Positions 25,122 to 35,506 of a DNA stretch of 64,000 nt are shown here, one piece after another. A program made the position numbers and the translations under genes. The notes below the pieces were generated by a model. That model was not told the DNA's origin and did no database searches. It saw only the letters and a program-made list of their open reading frames with translations. Position 1 is the first letter of the stretch; each line of letters starts with the position of its first letter. This DNA is from Phyllobacterium bourgognense (lineage in GTDB: Bacteria; Pseudomonadota; Alphaproteobacteria; Rhizobiales; Rhizobiaceae): positions 1 through 64,000 of the forward strand of contig NZ_QPJM01000020.1 in assembly GCF_003337575.1 (NCBI RefSeq). Direction: 5' to 3'.

Positions 25122-25136
25122 TCTTCATTTCATGAC

Positions 25137-25166
25137 AGCCCCGTCCGTAATTTTACGGACGGGGCT
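25137..25166 (+). terminator. Intra-operon hairpin between ugpB and ugpA
   Basis: AGCCCCGTCCGTAA (25137-25150) and TTACGGACGGGGCT (25153-25166) form a perfect 14-bp GC-rich stem with a 2-nt nominal loop, 15 nt after the ugpB stop. ATTTC follows rather than a full T-run. It is likely a partial terminator or 3' stabiliser that keeps the binding protein in excess over the permeases. Confidence 0.7.
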
Positions 25167-25185
25167 ATTTCAAAACGAGGCATTC

Positions 25186-26076
25186 ATGGCATCGTCAACA
25201 CGCGTCACTTTTCCAAACAAGTTTTTGCCCTATCTGCTGCTGGCACCACAACTCGCCATCACCGCAATATTCTTCTACTGGCCCGCGTCACAGGCGATCT
25301 ATCAGTCCGTCTTGCGCGAAGACCCTTTCGGGCTGTCAACGCAATTTGTCGGTCTCGATAATTTCCGGCGCGTCCTCGGAGATCCGAACTATCTGAACTC
25401 GCTTCAGGTCACGGTTATATTCTCTGTAGCCACAGCGCTCATCGCGATGGCGCTTGCCCTTCTGCTGGCCGTCATGGCCGATAAGGTTATCCGCGGCAAA
25501 GGTATCTACCGTACCCTGTTGATCTGGCCCTATGCAGTCGCACCGGCCATCGCCGGCATGCTCTGGCTGTTCCTCTTCAATCCATCGATGGGAACGCTCG
25601 CCTATCTCTTCCGCTCGACAGGCTATAATTGGGACCCCCTGCTCAACGGCGATCAGGCAATGGTGCTGATCGTCTCAGCCGCAGCGTGGAAGCAGATCAG
25701 CTACAATTTCCTGTTCTTCGTCGCCGGTCTGCAGTCGATCCCCAAATCGCTGATCGAAGCGGCCGCCATTGATGGCGCAGGCGAAACGAAACGCTTCTGG
25801 ACCATCGTTTTTCCGTTACTGGCTCCTACGACCTTCTTTCTGCTCGTCGTCAACACGGTCTATGCCTTTTTCGACACGTTCGGCATCATCCATGCGGTCA
25901 CCGGGGGCGGCCCCGGCAAAGCCACTGAGACGCTCGTCTACAAGGTTTACAATGACGGCTTCGTCAACCTCATCTTGGGTGACTCCGCCGCTCAGTCGGT
26001 AATCCTGATGATCATTGTTATCGGCTTGACGGCTATTCAGTTCCGCTATGTCGAGCGCAAAGTGCACTACGGCTGA
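25186..26076 (+). CDS. ugpA: Glycerol-3-phosphate ABC transporter permease
   Basis: A 296-residue permease with six predicted helices beginning [20 protein letters not shown]. The EAA loop is [34 protein letters not shown] and the late [17 protein letters not shown] segment are UgpA features. The ATG at 25186 has GAGG upstream; the in-frame ATG at 25132 lies before the intergenic hairpin and is rejected as start. It forms the membrane channel with UgpE. Confidence 0.92.
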   Translation: MASSTRVTFPNKFLPYLLLAPQLAITAIFFYWPASQAIYQSVLREDPFGLSTQFVGLDNFRRVLGDPNYLNSLQVTVIFSVATALIAMALALLLAVMADKVIRGKGIYRTLLIWPYAVAPAIAGMLWLFLFNPSMGTLAYLFRSTGYNWDPLLNGDQAMVLIVSAAAWKQISYNFLFFVAGLQSIPKSLIEAAAIDGAGETKRFWTIVFPLLAPTTFFLLVVNTVYAFFDTFGIIHAVTGGGPGKATETLVYKVYNDGFVNLILGDSAAQSVILMIIVIGLTAIQFRYVERKVHYG

Positions 26077-26085
26077 GGATAAATC

Positions 26086-26934
26086 ATGATTCAGAACAAT
26101 CCCGTCGGCCGTCTGATCGCCCACGTGATATTGATCATCGGTATTTTGATCGTGGCTTTCCCGATCTACTACACCTTCGTCGCCTCGACCCAAACGCTCC
26201 AGGAAATATTGCGCCCACCCCTGTCATTGCTGCCAGGTGGACACTTCTGGGAGAACTATTCCGCAGCGCTCTTCGGCGGCGTAGGCCGTATTGGTGGGGT
26301 GGGTGTAGATCGGCTCCTGTTCAACACACTGGTCATGGCGCTCGGCATTGCCATCGGAAAGATCTGCATCTCGATCCTTTCTGCCTATGCGATCGTCTTC
26401 TTCCGCTTTCCGGGGCGCATGATCTTCTTTTGGCTCATTTTCATAACCCTGATGCTGCCGGTCGAAGTTCGCATCTTGCCAACCTACAAGATCATGGTCG
26501 ACCTTGGCCTGATCGATACCTATACGGGGTTGATCCTGCCGCTCATGGCGTCTGCAACCGCCACGCTGTTGTTTCGGCAGTTCTTCATGACCATCCCCGG
26601 CGAACTTGTCGAAGCAGCCCGCGTCGATGGCGCAGGACCATGGCGATTCTTCAAAGATATTCTGCTGCCGCTATCCAAGACCAACATCGCCGCCCTGTTC
26701 GTTATCCTCTTCATTTATGGCTGGACGCAATATCTCTGGCCGCTTCTAATGACGAACCGCAACGACATGTCGACCATCGTCATTGGTCTGCGCAAGATGA
26801 TTTCCTTCGCCGATGCCGATACCGAATGGCACCTGGTGATGGTGACCTGCATTCTCGCCATACTCCCTCCAATCGTCGTTGTCGTTCTCATGCAACGCTG
26901 GTTCGTGCGTGGTTTGGTCGAAACGGAGAAATGA
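26086..26934 (+). CDS. ugpE: Glycerol-3-phosphate ABC transporter permease
   Basis: A 282-residue permease, 9 bp after ugpA. Helix 1 is [39 protein letters not shown] and [17 protein letters not shown] match UgpE. The EAA loop is [20 protein letters not shown]. The late [12 protein letters not shown] segment is also typical. It pairs with UgpA; energy comes from UgpC. Confidence 0.93.
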   Translation: MIQNNPVGRLIAHVILIIGILIVAFPIYYTFVASTQTLQEILRPPLSLLPGGHFWENYSAALFGGVGRIGGVGVDRLLFNTLVMALGIAIGKICISILSAYAIVFFRFPGRMIFFWLIFITLMLPVEVRILPTYKIMVDLGLIDTYTGLILPLMASATATLLFRQFFMTIPGELVEAARVDGAGPWRFFKDILLPLSKTNIAALFVILFIYGWTQYLWPLLMTNRNDMSTIVIGLRKMISFADADTEWHLVMVTCILAILPPIVVVVLMQRWFVRGLVETEK

Positions 26935-26941
26935 TACCGAT

Positions 26942-28012
26942 ATGGCAAATGTAGAATTGACCAATGTTCGCAAGGTTTATGGTAGCTCGGTCGAAGCGGT
27001 CAAAGGCATCAACATTGCCATCGAGGATGGTGCGCTATGCGTGCTAGTCGGTCCATCAGGCTGCGGTAAGTCCACCTTGCTGCGCATGATCGCGGGTCTG
27101 GAGTCTATCACCGACGGCACGGTTAAAATCGACAACAAGGTGGTCAATGAGCTCGGGCCTGCCGAGCGCGACATAGCAATGGTATTCCAGAACTATGCGC
27201 TCTATCCGCATATGAAGGTCTACGACAACATGGCCTATGGTTTGCGCAACCGCGGTATGCCAAAGGATCAGATCGATAAGCGTGTAAAAGACGCAGCTCA
27301 AATCCTTGAATTGACTCAGCTTTTGGAACGTCGTCCGAAAGAACTTTCAGGCGGTCAGCGTCAGCGCGTCGCCATGGGCCGTGCCATAGTCCGCAGCCCG
27401 AAAGTTTTTCTTTTCGATGAGCCGCTTTCCAATCTCGATGCCAAGCTTCGCGGGCAAATGCGCGTCGAAATCAAGAACCTGCAGCGACAGCTGGGCGTGA
27501 CCAGCGTCTATGTAACCCATGACCAGCTTGAGGCTATGACGCTCGCTGATATCCTTGTCGTCATGAATGCCGGTTCCGTAGAACAGATCGGCGCACCGCT
27601 CGATATTTACGAGAAGCCAGCCAGCACCTTTGTCGCAAGCTTCATTGGCGCCCCGCCCATGAACCTTGTGCCGGTCAAGGCCGACCATTCGGGGTTGGTT
27701 TTGAAGGATGGTACACGCATCGGTGCAGAGGGGCTATCCATTCCAGCGACGGGAGCCTTGATCGGCTTCCGTCCAGAAGATCTTGAGGTGTCCGCTGGCA
27801 CCGATACGCATATCGGCGGACTGGCGCTTGATCTCAAGGTTCTGGGTGTAGAGCCGGTCGGCGCCGAAAGCTATGTGTATGGCATCATCGGCGGAGAAAG
27901 GGTTGTCGTGCGCGTTCCAGGGCGGTCAACATCGAACACTGATGATCAATTGCGCGTCATTATCCCGAAACAAAAACTGCATCTGTTCGGTGCGGACGGC
28001 AAGCGAATCTAA
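26942..28012 (+). CDS. ugpC: Glycerol-3-phosphate ABC transporter ATP-binding protein
   Basis: A 356-residue ATPase. Walker [11 protein letters not shown]-loop [10 protein letters not shown], signature [14 protein letters not shown], Walker [21 protein letters not shown] and switch His ([11 protein letters not shown]) are intact. The C-terminal regulatory domain begins near residue 240 with [12 protein letters not shown] and [10 protein letters not shown] chose the ATG at 26942, 7 bp after the ugpE stop; the longer frame overlaps ugpE. Last gene of the operon and convergent with metQ, 59 bp away. Confidence 0.92.
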   Translation: MANVELTNVRKVYGSSVEAVKGINIAIEDGALCVLVGPSGCGKSTLLRMIAGLESITDGTVKIDNKVVNELGPAERDIAMVFQNYALYPHMKVYDNMAYGLRNRGMPKDQIDKRVKDAAQILELTQLLERRPKELSGGQRQRVAMGRAIVRSPKVFLFDEPLSNLDAKLRGQMRVEIKNLQRQLGVTSVYVTHDQLEAMTLADILVVMNAGSVEQIGAPLDIYEKPASTFVASFIGAPPMNLVPVKADHSGLVLKDGTRIGAEGLSIPATGALIGFRPEDLEVSAGTDTHIGGLALDLKVLGVEPVGAESYVYGIIGGERVVVRVPGRSTSNTDDQLRVIIPKQKLHLFGADGKRI

Positions 28013-28071
28013 TCGATTGCCGCCCGCTGTTTCTTGCACCTCGCATTGCGACGGCCTTCGCTTGCCGGCAT

Positions 28072-28854
28072 TTACCAGCTTGGGACGGCAGCACCCTTGT
28101 ACTTGTCGAGAATGAACTGCTTCACCGGCTCCGAATGATAGGATTCGATCAGCGTCTTCACCCAGGGCTTGTCCTTGTCAGCAGTACGGACAGCGATGAG
28201 ATTGACGTACGGAGCCTTCTCACCTTCCTTCAGGATCGTACCGTTCATGGGATCAAGTCCGGCCTCAAGGGCATAGTTCGTATTGATCGCCGCGGCATCG
28301 ACATCGTCGATCGAACGAGGCAGCTGGGCGGCATCGAGTTCAACGAACTTGAAGTTCTTCTTGTTTTCGGTGATGTCGGCAGGCGTGACCTTCAGGCCGG
28401 CACCGTCCTTCAGCTTGATCGCACCCTTATCGGCGAGAATGAGCAGGGCACGGCCGCCATTGGTCGGATCATTCGGAATCGCAATCGTAGCCCCATCCGC
28501 TAACTCATCGAAACTCTTCACTTTTTTGGAATAGACGCCCATCGGAAAATTGACGGTATAGGCCACATCGACGATGTCGAATTTCCGGTCGGCAATCTGA
28601 TTGTCGAGGTAAGGCTTGTGCTGAAAGGAATTGGCATCGAGCTCACCGTCATTCAGTGCCTGATTCGGCACCACATAATCCGAGAACTCGAGGATCTGGA
28701 TATCTAGGCCCTTGGGCTTGGCGACCTCGGCGACCTTTTCGAGAATTTGCGCATGCTCGCCCGGTGTAACTCCGATCTTGATCGTTTCGGCAAGCGCACC
28801 AGTCGCGCCGAGGATCGCCGCCAAGGCTGCTACACCAAGTATTTTCTTCAACAT
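28072..28854 (-). CDS. metQ: D-methionine ABC transporter binding protein, MetQ/NlpA family
   Basis: A 260-residue binding protein with an N-terminal signal (LGVAALAAILGATGALA). No lipobox cysteine is seen, so it is likely periplasmic rather than a lipoprotein. IKIGVTPGEHAQILE, LDANSFQHKPYLD and AIPNDPTNGGRALLIL are strong MetQ signatures. The late INTNYALEAGLDP carries the conserved asparagine contacting the methionine amino-acid group. Third gene of metNIQ in transcription order, 26 bp after metI. Confidence 0.93.
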   Translation of the reverse strand: MLKKILGVAALAAILGATGALAETIKIGVTPGEHAQILEKVAEVAKPKGLDIQILEFSDYVVPNQALNDGELDANSFQHKPYLDNQIADRKFDIVDVAYTVNFPMGVYSKKVKSFDELADGATIAIPNDPTNGGRALLILADKGAIKLKDGAGLKVTPADITENKKNFKFVELDAAQLPRSIDDVDAAAINTNYALEAGLDPMNGTILKEGEKAPYVNLIAVRTADKDKPWVKTLIESYHSEPVKQFILDKYKGAAVPSW

Positions 28855-28880
28855 TTCATTCTCCTGCTTCTATAACAAAT

Positions 28881-29546
28881 TCAACGGGGACGGCTGCGCT
28901 TGTCGAATTGCCGCGCCAACCGGTCGCCGGCGCTCTGAACAAGCTGAACAAGCACGATCAACACCACAACGACGACGGCCATGACATCTGGCATGAAGCG
29001 TTGATAGCCGTAGCGGATGCCAAGGTCGCCGAGACCACCGCCGCCAATCGCGCCAACCATTGCCGCATAACCAATCAGGCTGACGATCGTCAGGGTCAGT
29101 GCAGAGGTAATTCCGGGCCGCGCCTCGGCAAGCAACACCTTGAAGACGATCTGCATCGGGCTTGCACCCATTGCGCGCGCTGCTTCCGTCAGACCAGGAT
29201 CAACTTCACGAATTGCCGTCTCGACCAGACGCGCAACGAAGGGGATTGTCGCAATCGTCAATGGCACTATCGCGGCAGTGGTTCCTATTGATGTGCCGGC
29301 AACGAGCCGGGTGAACGGGATGATGGCAACGACCAGAATGATGAACGGCGTCGAACGTGTGGCATTGACGATGGCGCCAAGCACCTTGTTCACCCAAGGC
29401 GCCGCGAAAAGCTCGCCTCGCCCGCTCGTCGCCAGAAACACGCCGAGCGGAATACCCAACAATGAACCAATCAGTCCAGCAACTGCTACCATATAGAGTG
29501 TCTGGCCCGTCGCCTTGACGATGAGAGCGATGATATCAGCGGACAT
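28881..29546 (-). CDS. metI: Methionine ABC transporter permease
   Basis: A 221-residue permease with about five membrane segments. [20 protein letters not shown] opens it, and the coupling loop is [49 protein letters not shown] is diagnostic of MetI. I use the ATG at 29546, which overlaps the metN 3' end by 11 bp; the longer frame to 29615 lies wholly inside metN. Confidence 0.93.
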   Translation of the reverse strand: MSADIIALIVKATGQTLYMVAVAGLIGSLLGIPLGVFLATSGRGELFAAPWVNKVLGAIVNATRSTPFIILVVAIIPFTRLVAGTSIGTTAAIVPLTIATIPFVARLVETAIREVDPGLTEAARAMGASPMQIVFKVLLAEARPGITSALTLTIVSLIGYAAMVGAIGGGGLGDLGIRYGYQRFMPDVMAVVVVVLIVLVQLVQSAGDRLARQFDKRSRPR

Positions 29547-30666
29547 AGCCGACGACCTCCGATGAAAGGCCGTGATTGGCAAGGAACTGCTGGGCCTCGG
29601 CAATTTTCGCTTCATTGGAACGCAAGGAAACTACCAGCATGCCGAAAGGACGCCCCGCGATTTCATCGACTGCACCGGCCATGATATTGACCTCGATGCC
29701 AAGATCGCTTCCAAGCCGCGCCAACATCGGTTCCGTGGCATTTTCACCCTTGAATATGACACGAAGAATAGTCCGGGAGCCGGGCTCCGGTAGCTGCGAC
29801 ATCCGACTAGTCAAGAACTCCGGCAAATGCATGCCTGCGAGGCCACCGAGAAGCGCCTTGGTGGTTTCGTGCACATGCCCGGTGAACACGTCGAATGTCG
29901 GCCCCTGTTCAACGATGCGGCCGCCATCAATCACTGCCACATGGTCGGCGATGGCCTTAACCACCTCCATCTCATGAGTGATCAGAAGCACGGTCAGACC
30001 CAGTTCCTTGTTGATCTTCCGAAGCAGGGCAAGGATCGAGCGCGTGGTTTCTGGATCCAGGGCCGATGTCGCCTCATCGGAGAGCAGCAGCTTTGGTTCG
30101 GTTGCCAAAGCGCGCGCGATGCCGATGCGCTGTTTTTGGCCGCCCGAAAGCTCGGAAGGATAACGGTCGCGTTTGTCGGAAAGGCCAACCAGATCAAGCA
30201 AGGGCGCCACGCGCTTTTCGATGTCCTGCGTGCCCACGCCGGCAATTTCCAGAGGCAGTGCAACATTGCCGAAGGCAGTACGCGAGGAGAGCAAATTGAA
30301 ATGCTGGAAGATCATGCCGATCGAGCGGCGCACAGGGCGTAGACTCCTTTCGTCCAATCCGGCGATGTCCACGCCATCAACGAGGATGCGGCCAGAACTC
30401 GGCTTCTCGAGCCCGTTGACGAGCCGTATTAGAGTCGACTTGCCCGCCCCCGAACGGCCGATGATCCCGGTTACCGATCCACGCGGCACGACGAGGTCTA
30501 TATCGTTCAGTGCCACCACTTCGGCGCCGGTATTCCCTGCCGCAAAGCGCTTGGCAACGCCTTCGAATACGACCATGGGATTGGGCGCTTCGGGCACAGT
30601 CGCTTCATTACCTGGTAGCACTTGCGGCGTACTCGTTGCCGTATTTCTCAAAACAGTCATGTTCAT
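29536..30666 (-). CDS. metN: Methionine ABC transporter ATP-binding protein
   Basis: A 376-residue ATPase with an N-terminal extension of about 30 residues before [11 protein letters not shown]. Walker [10 protein letters not shown], signature [14 protein letters not shown], Walker [13 protein letters not shown] (with EAT, typical of MetN) and ITHEMEVVK are present. A C-terminal NIL/ACT-like domain follows (about 295-376), which in MetN proteins senses intracellular methionine. The start is ATG at 30666 or 30660 (M-N-M); neither has a good ribosome site. A structured leader of about 145 bp lies just upstream. Confidence 0.92.
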   Translation of the reverse strand: MNMTVLRNTATSTPQVLPGNEATVPEAPNPMVVFEGVAKRFAAGNTGAEVVALNDIDLVVPRGSVTGIIGRSGAGKSTLIRLVNGLEKPSSGRILVDGVDIAGLDERSLRPVRRSIGMIFQHFNLLSSRTAFGNVALPLEIAGVGTQDIEKRVAPLLDLVGLSDKRDRYPSELSGGQKQRIGIARALATEPKLLLSDEATSALDPETTRSILALLRKINKELGLTVLLITHEMEVVKAIADHVAVIDGGRIVEQGPTFDVFTGHVHETTKALLGGLAGMHLPEFLTSRMSQLPEPGSRTILRVIFKGENATEPMLARLGSDLGIEVNIMAGAVDEIAGRPFGMLVVSLRSNEAKIAEAQQFLANHGLSSEVVGYVR

Positions 30667-30683
30667 TTGCGGAGCTCGCACGT

Positions 30684-30828
30684 CCGCCCTGTTGCCTTTT
30701 GAGGGCGGTCTATACAGACCATCTTCGCGTTTCGATAGACCTTGACGACAGGCATCAACATTTTCAGCTCTGTTTGAGACATCTTGGGTGGCCGAAAGGC
30801 CTCGGTAGAGCTGACGATACGCAATGTT
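30684..30828 (-). ncRNA. Candidate structured leader RNA of metNIQ
   Basis: Several perfect pairings occur between 18 and 162 nt before metN. On the plus-strand coordinates AACATT 30757-30762 pairs with AATGTT 30823-30828, CAGCTCT 30765-30771 with AGAGCTG 30807-30813, and GGCC 30790-30793 with GGCC 30798-30801, giving a nested stem. Nearer the gene, GGTCTAT 30707-30713 pairs with ATAGACC 30735-30741, and CCGCCCT 30684-30690 with AGGGCGG 30702-30708. The last two stems share two bases and compete. I do not recognise a SAM-I or SAM-II pattern. It may be an untyped methionine-related leader or a separate small RNA. Confidence 0.45.
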
Positions 30829-30829
30829 A

Positions 30830-31295
30830 TCGCCCGCTGACACGCAGCCGGTTTCATATTTGTATCAATTGCGGGAATGTCTTTCCAAAACGGCCGCTTC
30901 GGTCAGCACACCCATCCTCCGTACCTGGACAAATTTCCGCTCTGGGCGCTTGAAATTTGGCCGATAAGAGCTAATTCTAAAGAACTACTTACTTGACCGC
31001 ATGGCAAATCGAGTAAATTGACTCGCGGAATACTTTTGAATGGAAAAAGTCGTTTTCGGAAATATTACTTCCAATTTTATTGCATAGATTATAGGTATAC
31101 TTATAGGCGTAGCAGGTTTGTGTAGTTTTTATCACTAATACCCTGTAGTCACAAAATTTTATCTTAACCACAGCGTGACACCGGGACATAAAGACATTGG
31201 TAACTAATAGAAAAAATGCTAAGTATATTAACCAATGCCGAACGTAAAAAAACTAACATGGGTCAAAGATGAACTCACCTGCCTGAGGTTTGTGC
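30830..31295. other. AT-rich intergenic region with divergent promoters
   Basis: Between the metN leader and the GGDEF/EAL gene the DNA turns markedly AT-rich (about 30960-31260). A short minus-strand frame here (30989-31189) has no ribosome site and a composition that looks like translated AT-rich DNA. No gene is supported; the region probably carries the promoters of both flanking genes. Confidence 0.5.
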
Positions 31296-33638
31296 GTGCA
31301 ATTGTCCAATTTCCATACTTTTGACGCTATCCGATCGATATTCGGTATGCGGGGTGCTATCAACCCGGCAGTGAAGCGTCGGGTCTATGCGGAACAGATG
31401 GACGTTGCACTGAGACTGGCGCCTTTTACGGTTCTCGTGGCGATGTGCGTTGTGTTTGTCGTCGCGTTCGTTTTCTGGGATCTCGGCCCTCGCCCCTATC
31501 TCGCAGGTGTGTCGATAATGGTCGCACTGATGACTGCGGGCTCACTTTTCGCCTGCTGGCAATGGTACACGGTGCCCAAGGTCAAAGAGCTTGGCTTTGA
31601 TGCGATCAAATATCTGATTATCATATCAGCCCTCTACGGCATCTGCCTTGCGAGCATTCCGCTGATGCTGTTTCTCGACGCTGATCCCTACCACCGGCTT
31701 CTGATCGCATGCACCGCAGCAGGTCTCATGGCAACCGGTATTGGCGTGGCAGTGGTACCCCTGGCTGCGATCGCCTATTCGGGCACGATCATTACCGGTT
31801 CGTTCTTCGCGCTTGCGTCGACCGGCGAAGATTTCTTTCTGTTCATCGCGATCCTGCTCGCGTTCTATGCGCTCTTCATTCTGTTCACCATCGTCCACAT
31901 GAGCAATCTTATCGTTATGCGTACGCTGGACCAGATCAAGGTGGAGCAGCAGAAGGAGGTTATCAGCCTGTTGCTGTATGACTTTGAAGAAAACGCCAGC
32001 GACTGGATTTGGGAGACCGACGCCGACCTGAAGCTTCAGCATACCTCGCCGCGTCTGGCGCAGATCGCCGCGAAAACGACCAAAGAGCTGCAAGGCATGC
32101 CTTTTGCGCAACTGTTCAAGATCGACCAGTCTCACGCGGAAGAGGCCGTCAAGGTTGGCTCAATCTGGCAGGCCATCGAAAATCGGACGACATTCCGCAA
32201 TCATATCCTGCCGATAAACATCAAAGGGGAGACCCGTTGGTGGTCGCTCACCGGCAAGGCGATATTCGATAACGCAGGCCAGTTTGTCGGCTACCGAGGC
32301 GTTGGCTCCGACGTGACCGCGGCAAAGCAGTCGGACGATCAATTGTCCTATCTCGCCCGCTATGATGTGCTGACCGATCTGCCGAACCGTACGCTGTTTA
32401 CCGACCAGCTCTCGCAAGCCACCAAGGACCTAGAGAAAGGGCTGCGCAGCTTTGCGGTGTTTTGCATCGATCTCGACGAGTTCAAGACGGTCAATGACAG
32501 TTTTGGTCATGGAATCGGCGACCAGTTGCTTAAACAGGTGGCGGACCGCCTGCGCGGCGCAGCTCCCGCAACCTATGTCGTTGCCCGGCTTTCCGGCGAT
32601 GAATTCGCCATTCTGGCGCGCGGTGCGGACCAGACTGCGGCGACAGAGCTCGCCGAGCAACTCGTCCAGAGCATCGCACAACCCTTCTGGATTGACGGTA
32701 TCCAGATCAACATTCACATCAGCGTCGGCATAGCCATTGCGCCGACCGACAGTGTCAACGACATCATGCGCTGCGCCGACCTGGCGCTCTACCGGACCAA
32801 GAATGAGGGCCGCAACAGTTTCCGTTTCTACGAGGTGGAAATGGATGCGCGTATCGAAGCCAAACGTGCGCTTGCCATGGATCTGCGTGGCGCTCTGGCA
32901 CGGGACGAATTCATCCTCCATTTCCAGCCCATCATTTCGGCGCAGACACTCAAGACGGTAGGGTTCGAGACGCTGCTGCGCTGGAAGCATCCGGTGCACG
33001 GCTTCATCTCTCCGACTATCTTTATCCCGATCGCAGAAGAGACAGGCAATATCATTCCGCTCGGCGAGTGGATCATCCAGGAAGCGTGCCGTATCGCCGT
33101 GTCATGGCCGCAGGAAATCCACGTTGCAATCAATATCTCGGCGATCCAGTTCCGGCATTCCGATCTCGCGTCCATCGTTCGCGACGCCTTGACCAAGAAC
33201 AAGCTCAAGCCAAATCGGCTGGAGCTGGAAATCACTGAATCGGTCTTCCTCGAGGCGAATGTCGCCGCGATTTCATTGTTGCGCCAGTTCCGCGCCATGG
33301 GAGTCAGCATCGCGCTCGATGATTTTGGCACCGGCTATTCCAGCTTGAGCTACCTGCGCAAGATGCCATTCGACAAGATCAAGATCGATCAGTCCTTCGT
33401 GCGCGACCTTCCGCACAATCGGGGCAGCCTTGCAATCATTCGTGCAGTGATGGGCCTTGGAGCCAGCATGGGCATGAAGATCACTGCCGAAGGAGTCGAG
33501 ACCCGTGAGCAACTAGCCTGCCTGCAAAAGGAAGGCTGCGATCAGGTACAGGGGTTCCTGTTCAGCCCGGCAGAGCCCGTCGAGAAAACTTTCGAGTTGC
33601 TCGCCTTCGACCGTGACCGATACCAGGTTGCCAGCTAG
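31296..33638 (+). CDS. Membrane-anchored PAS-GGDEF-EAL protein (cyclic-di-GMP turnover)
   Basis: About 780 residues. Six hydrophobic segments fill roughly residues 35-215. A PAS domain follows (ENASDWIWETDADLKL to GYRGVGSDVTAAK), then a GGDEF domain with the A-site as RLSGDEF and DLDEFKTVNDSFGHGIGD. The EAL domain has the first motif as ETL (GFETLLRWKHP), plus ELEITES, ALDDFGTGYSSLSYL, KIDQSFV and AEGVET. SGDEF and ETL are tolerated variants and the metal ligands and catalytic lysine remain, so phosphodiesterase activity is likely and cyclase activity possible. GAGG (31285-31288) favours the GTG at 31296; ATG at 31347 is an alternative. It stands alone. Confidence 0.9.
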   Translation: MQLSNFHTFDAIRSIFGMRGAINPAVKRRVYAEQMDVALRLAPFTVLVAMCVVFVVAFVFWDLGPRPYLAGVSIMVALMTAGSLFACWQWYTVPKVKELGFDAIKYLIIISALYGICLASIPLMLFLDADPYHRLLIACTAAGLMATGIGVAVVPLAAIAYSGTIITGSFFALASTGEDFFLFIAILLAFYALFILFTIVHMSNLIVMRTLDQIKVEQQKEVISLLLYDFEENASDWIWETDADLKLQHTSPRLAQIAAKTTKELQGMPFAQLFKIDQSHAEEAVKVGSIWQAIENRTTFRNHILPINIKGETRWWSLTGKAIFDNAGQFVGYRGVGSDVTAAKQSDDQLSYLARYDVLTDLPNRTLFTDQLSQATKDLEKGLRSFAVFCIDLDEFKTVNDSFGHGIGDQLLKQVADRLRGAAPATYVVARLSGDEFAILARGADQTAATELAEQLVQSIAQPFWIDGIQINIHISVGIAIAPTDSVNDIMRCADLALYRTKNEGRNSFRFYEVEMDARIEAKRALAMDLRGALARDEFILHFQPIISAQTLKTVGFETLLRWKHPVHGFISPTIFIPIAEETGNIIPLGEWIIQEACRIAVSWPQEIHVAINISAIQFRHSDLASIVRDALTKNKLKPNRLELEITESVFLEANVAAISLLRQFRAMGVSIALDDFGTGYSSLSYLRKMPFDKIKIDQSFVRDLPHNRGSLAIIRAVMGLGASMGMKITAEGVETREQLACLQKEGCDQVQGFLFSPAEPVEKTFELLAFDRDRYQVAS

Positions 33639-33667
33639 AGCCTTTCATACCCAATAGTTCGCTGAGA

Positions 33668-35506
33668 TTATGCCTGCCGCTTGGCAGCATCCTGAATATT
33701 TACTGGCCGGTAGTTCGCCGATAAACGCGACTCCTTCGGCCAGTATGGCAGGAACCCTTTGATCACTTCTCCCGGAATATCGAGTGGATTGTAGTGGTCT
33801 CGGTCGACGAACATCAATGACTGCTCGCCATGCCCGAGCAATCCTTGCGCAGCGCTGTGGATCTCATGCTGCAACGTCACGAACTTCCGATTGTGGCGCG
33901 CAATCTTGATGCGCACGGTAATCTGCTCGAACTCCTTCGACTCGCGACGGTAATCATGGGTGAATGAACGCGTAAGGATATAGAACCGCGTCGTTGCAAG
34001 GTCGAAATCGGGCATGCAGACGTTGAAGAACAATTCGCGTGCTTTGCCGACCCAGCGCACGTAATTGGCGAAATAGACGTTTCCGACGGAATTCGTATCA
34101 TCATAAGTGGGAACGAGCTGCATGACGAACCACTCACCGTCGAATCCATGCGATGGCGAAACTTCGTCGCCTCCCGCGACGTTGGCAAGTGGTATGGGCG
34201 ACATCATCCGGATAGGTTGATCGACTATCTCAACGGGAATGGCCTTCGAGGCCGGTCCGAACAGTTCGATGATGACTGGCAAGGCGCCTATCAGACCGAT
34301 GAACGGAGATATGAACAGGAATCCCGGCACTGGCTCGATGTACCCGATGATGAATATCAGCGACGAACCGCAACCGATCATAAAGCTCAGCACCGGATCA
34401 AACTTTGGCTTCGCGCCCAGCGCCTCGCATACCAGGTTCGCCGACGCACTGACGAACAGGGTTGCAAACGGCATCATGAAATACATCAGCGAAAAATTCG
34501 CAGGCACCGCCGTGAAGGCAATCCAGGCAGCGCCAAGCAATAGCCAGAGCGGCGATGAAGCGACGCCGTCGGGGATGAGAGCAAGCAAGGGACTGTTGCT
34601 ACGCAGATTTTTGCCCTTCAGGAACCACGATGTTGCGCAATAAAAGCTGTCCACGGTTGAAGCCAGGGCAATGACAGTCCAGATGACAAACGCAACCGCC
34701 AGATATGGCTGGCCATTTTCAGCAGCAAGCACCGTGGCTGCCGAGACGGACCCTTGGGCGCTTGGAAGGCCGTCGATGGACAGTATGCTGCCTATCGGGC
34801 CCACTGCCGAAGCGGTGAGTGCATTGAGGAACAAAAAGCCAAAGAACAAAAGGGCGCCGCCGCCGTAGGCCATGCCAACATCGCCGCCTTCGCGTTTGAT
34901 GGTAACCGCTCGCTGCCAATGCTGAATATCGAGCCACGGTCCAAGCAGGAACCCGATCAGCGTTGGCATGATCAGACCATAGAAGCGGCTATCGAACTTT
35001 TCGAGTGGCACACCCGGATAGTCTGATGTCTGTCGCAGCCCAATGAGCAGGACAATGCCCGCAGCCACCCCGACGACCGTATAAACGATATGCAATAGCT
35101 TGAGTTGCTGTAATGACAGCGCATGGCCGATAGCACACGCAAACAGCAATAACAGCGCAACGCCGAGCGCTGAGCCTTCGCCCACGATCGGCTGCCAGAG
35201 ATAGGCGACGAACCCGAAGATCGTCACAACAAGCGCGGCCATCTGAAACAGCAAAAACACGCCAGCGTAGCGGCCTTCAATATCTTTGATGATCTGGTCG
35301 GGCGGCCGCTTGGTCCGCCCGAGAATAAATCCAAACAGCCAGAGCCCCGCAACATTTGCTATGGCAAAACCAAAAAACCCCAGCCAACCATAGGTCAGAG
35401 TGACGTGGATGGAATAAAAGAAACCCAATCCCCACAGCCAGGATAAGCCTATTGTTGGCGCCCACAAAAGATTCCGCACGACCGTCATGACTATCCAGCT
35501 TTTCAA
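33668..35506 (-). CDS. Fusion: SSS-like transporter domain plus hot-dog thioesterase
   Basis: 612 residues. Residues about 5-425 form 12 or so membrane helices resembling a sodium:solute symporter; LDIQHWQRA and ALASTVDSFYCATSWF look like its helix 5 and sodium-site (helix 8) regions. Residues about 455-580 are a hot-dog thioesterase. TYDDTNSVGNVYFANYVRW and VGKARELFF match the YbgC/4-hydroxybenzoyl-CoA and enediyne-type thioesterases, including the Asp and Asn of the active-site loop. The join lies near residues 425-455, on the last membrane exit. The frame is continuous, so this is not an assembly of two genes. An acyl-CoA thioesterase tied to a transporter suggests coupling of uptake or export to thioester hydrolysis; the substrate is unknown. 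Confidence 0.8.
   Translation of the reverse strand: MKSWIVMTVVRNLLWAPTIGLSWLWGLGFFYSIHVTLTYGWLGFFGFAIANVAGLWLFGFILGRTKRPPDQIIKDIEGRYAGVFLLFQMAALVVTIFGFVAYLWQPIVGEGSALGVALLLLFACAIGHALSLQQLKLLHIVYTVVGVAAGIVLLIGLRQTSDYPGVPLEKFDSRFYGLIMPTLIGFLLGPWLDIQHWQRAVTIKREGGDVGMAYGGGALLFFGFLFLNALTASAVGPIGSILSIDGLPSAQGSVSAATVLAAENGQPYLAVAFVIWTVIALASTVDSFYCATSWFLKGKNLRSNSPLLALIPDGVASSPLWLLLGAAWIAFTAVPANFSLMYFMMPFATLFVSASANLVCEALGAKPKFDPVLSFMIGCGSSLIFIIGYIEPVPGFLFISPFIGLIGALPVIIELFGPASKAIPVEIVDQPIRMMSPIPLANVAGGDEVSPSHGFDGEWFVMQLVPTYDDTNSVGNVYFANYVRWVGKARELFFNVCMPDFDLATTRFYILTRSFTHDYRRESKEFEQITVRIKIARHNRKFVTLQHEIHSAAQGLLGHGEQSLMFVDRDHYNPLDIPGEVIKGFLPYWPKESRLSANYRPVNIQDAAKRQA

Noticed and set aside
30684-30828. 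SAM-II or SAM-I riboswitch before metN
   Set aside because: The pairings are real, but I cannot find the conserved core sequences of either class; kept as an untyped leader.
30989-31189. 66-codon minus-strand frame in AT-rich DNA
   Set aside because: Its composition is that of AT-rich intergenic DNA, without ribosome site or known domain.
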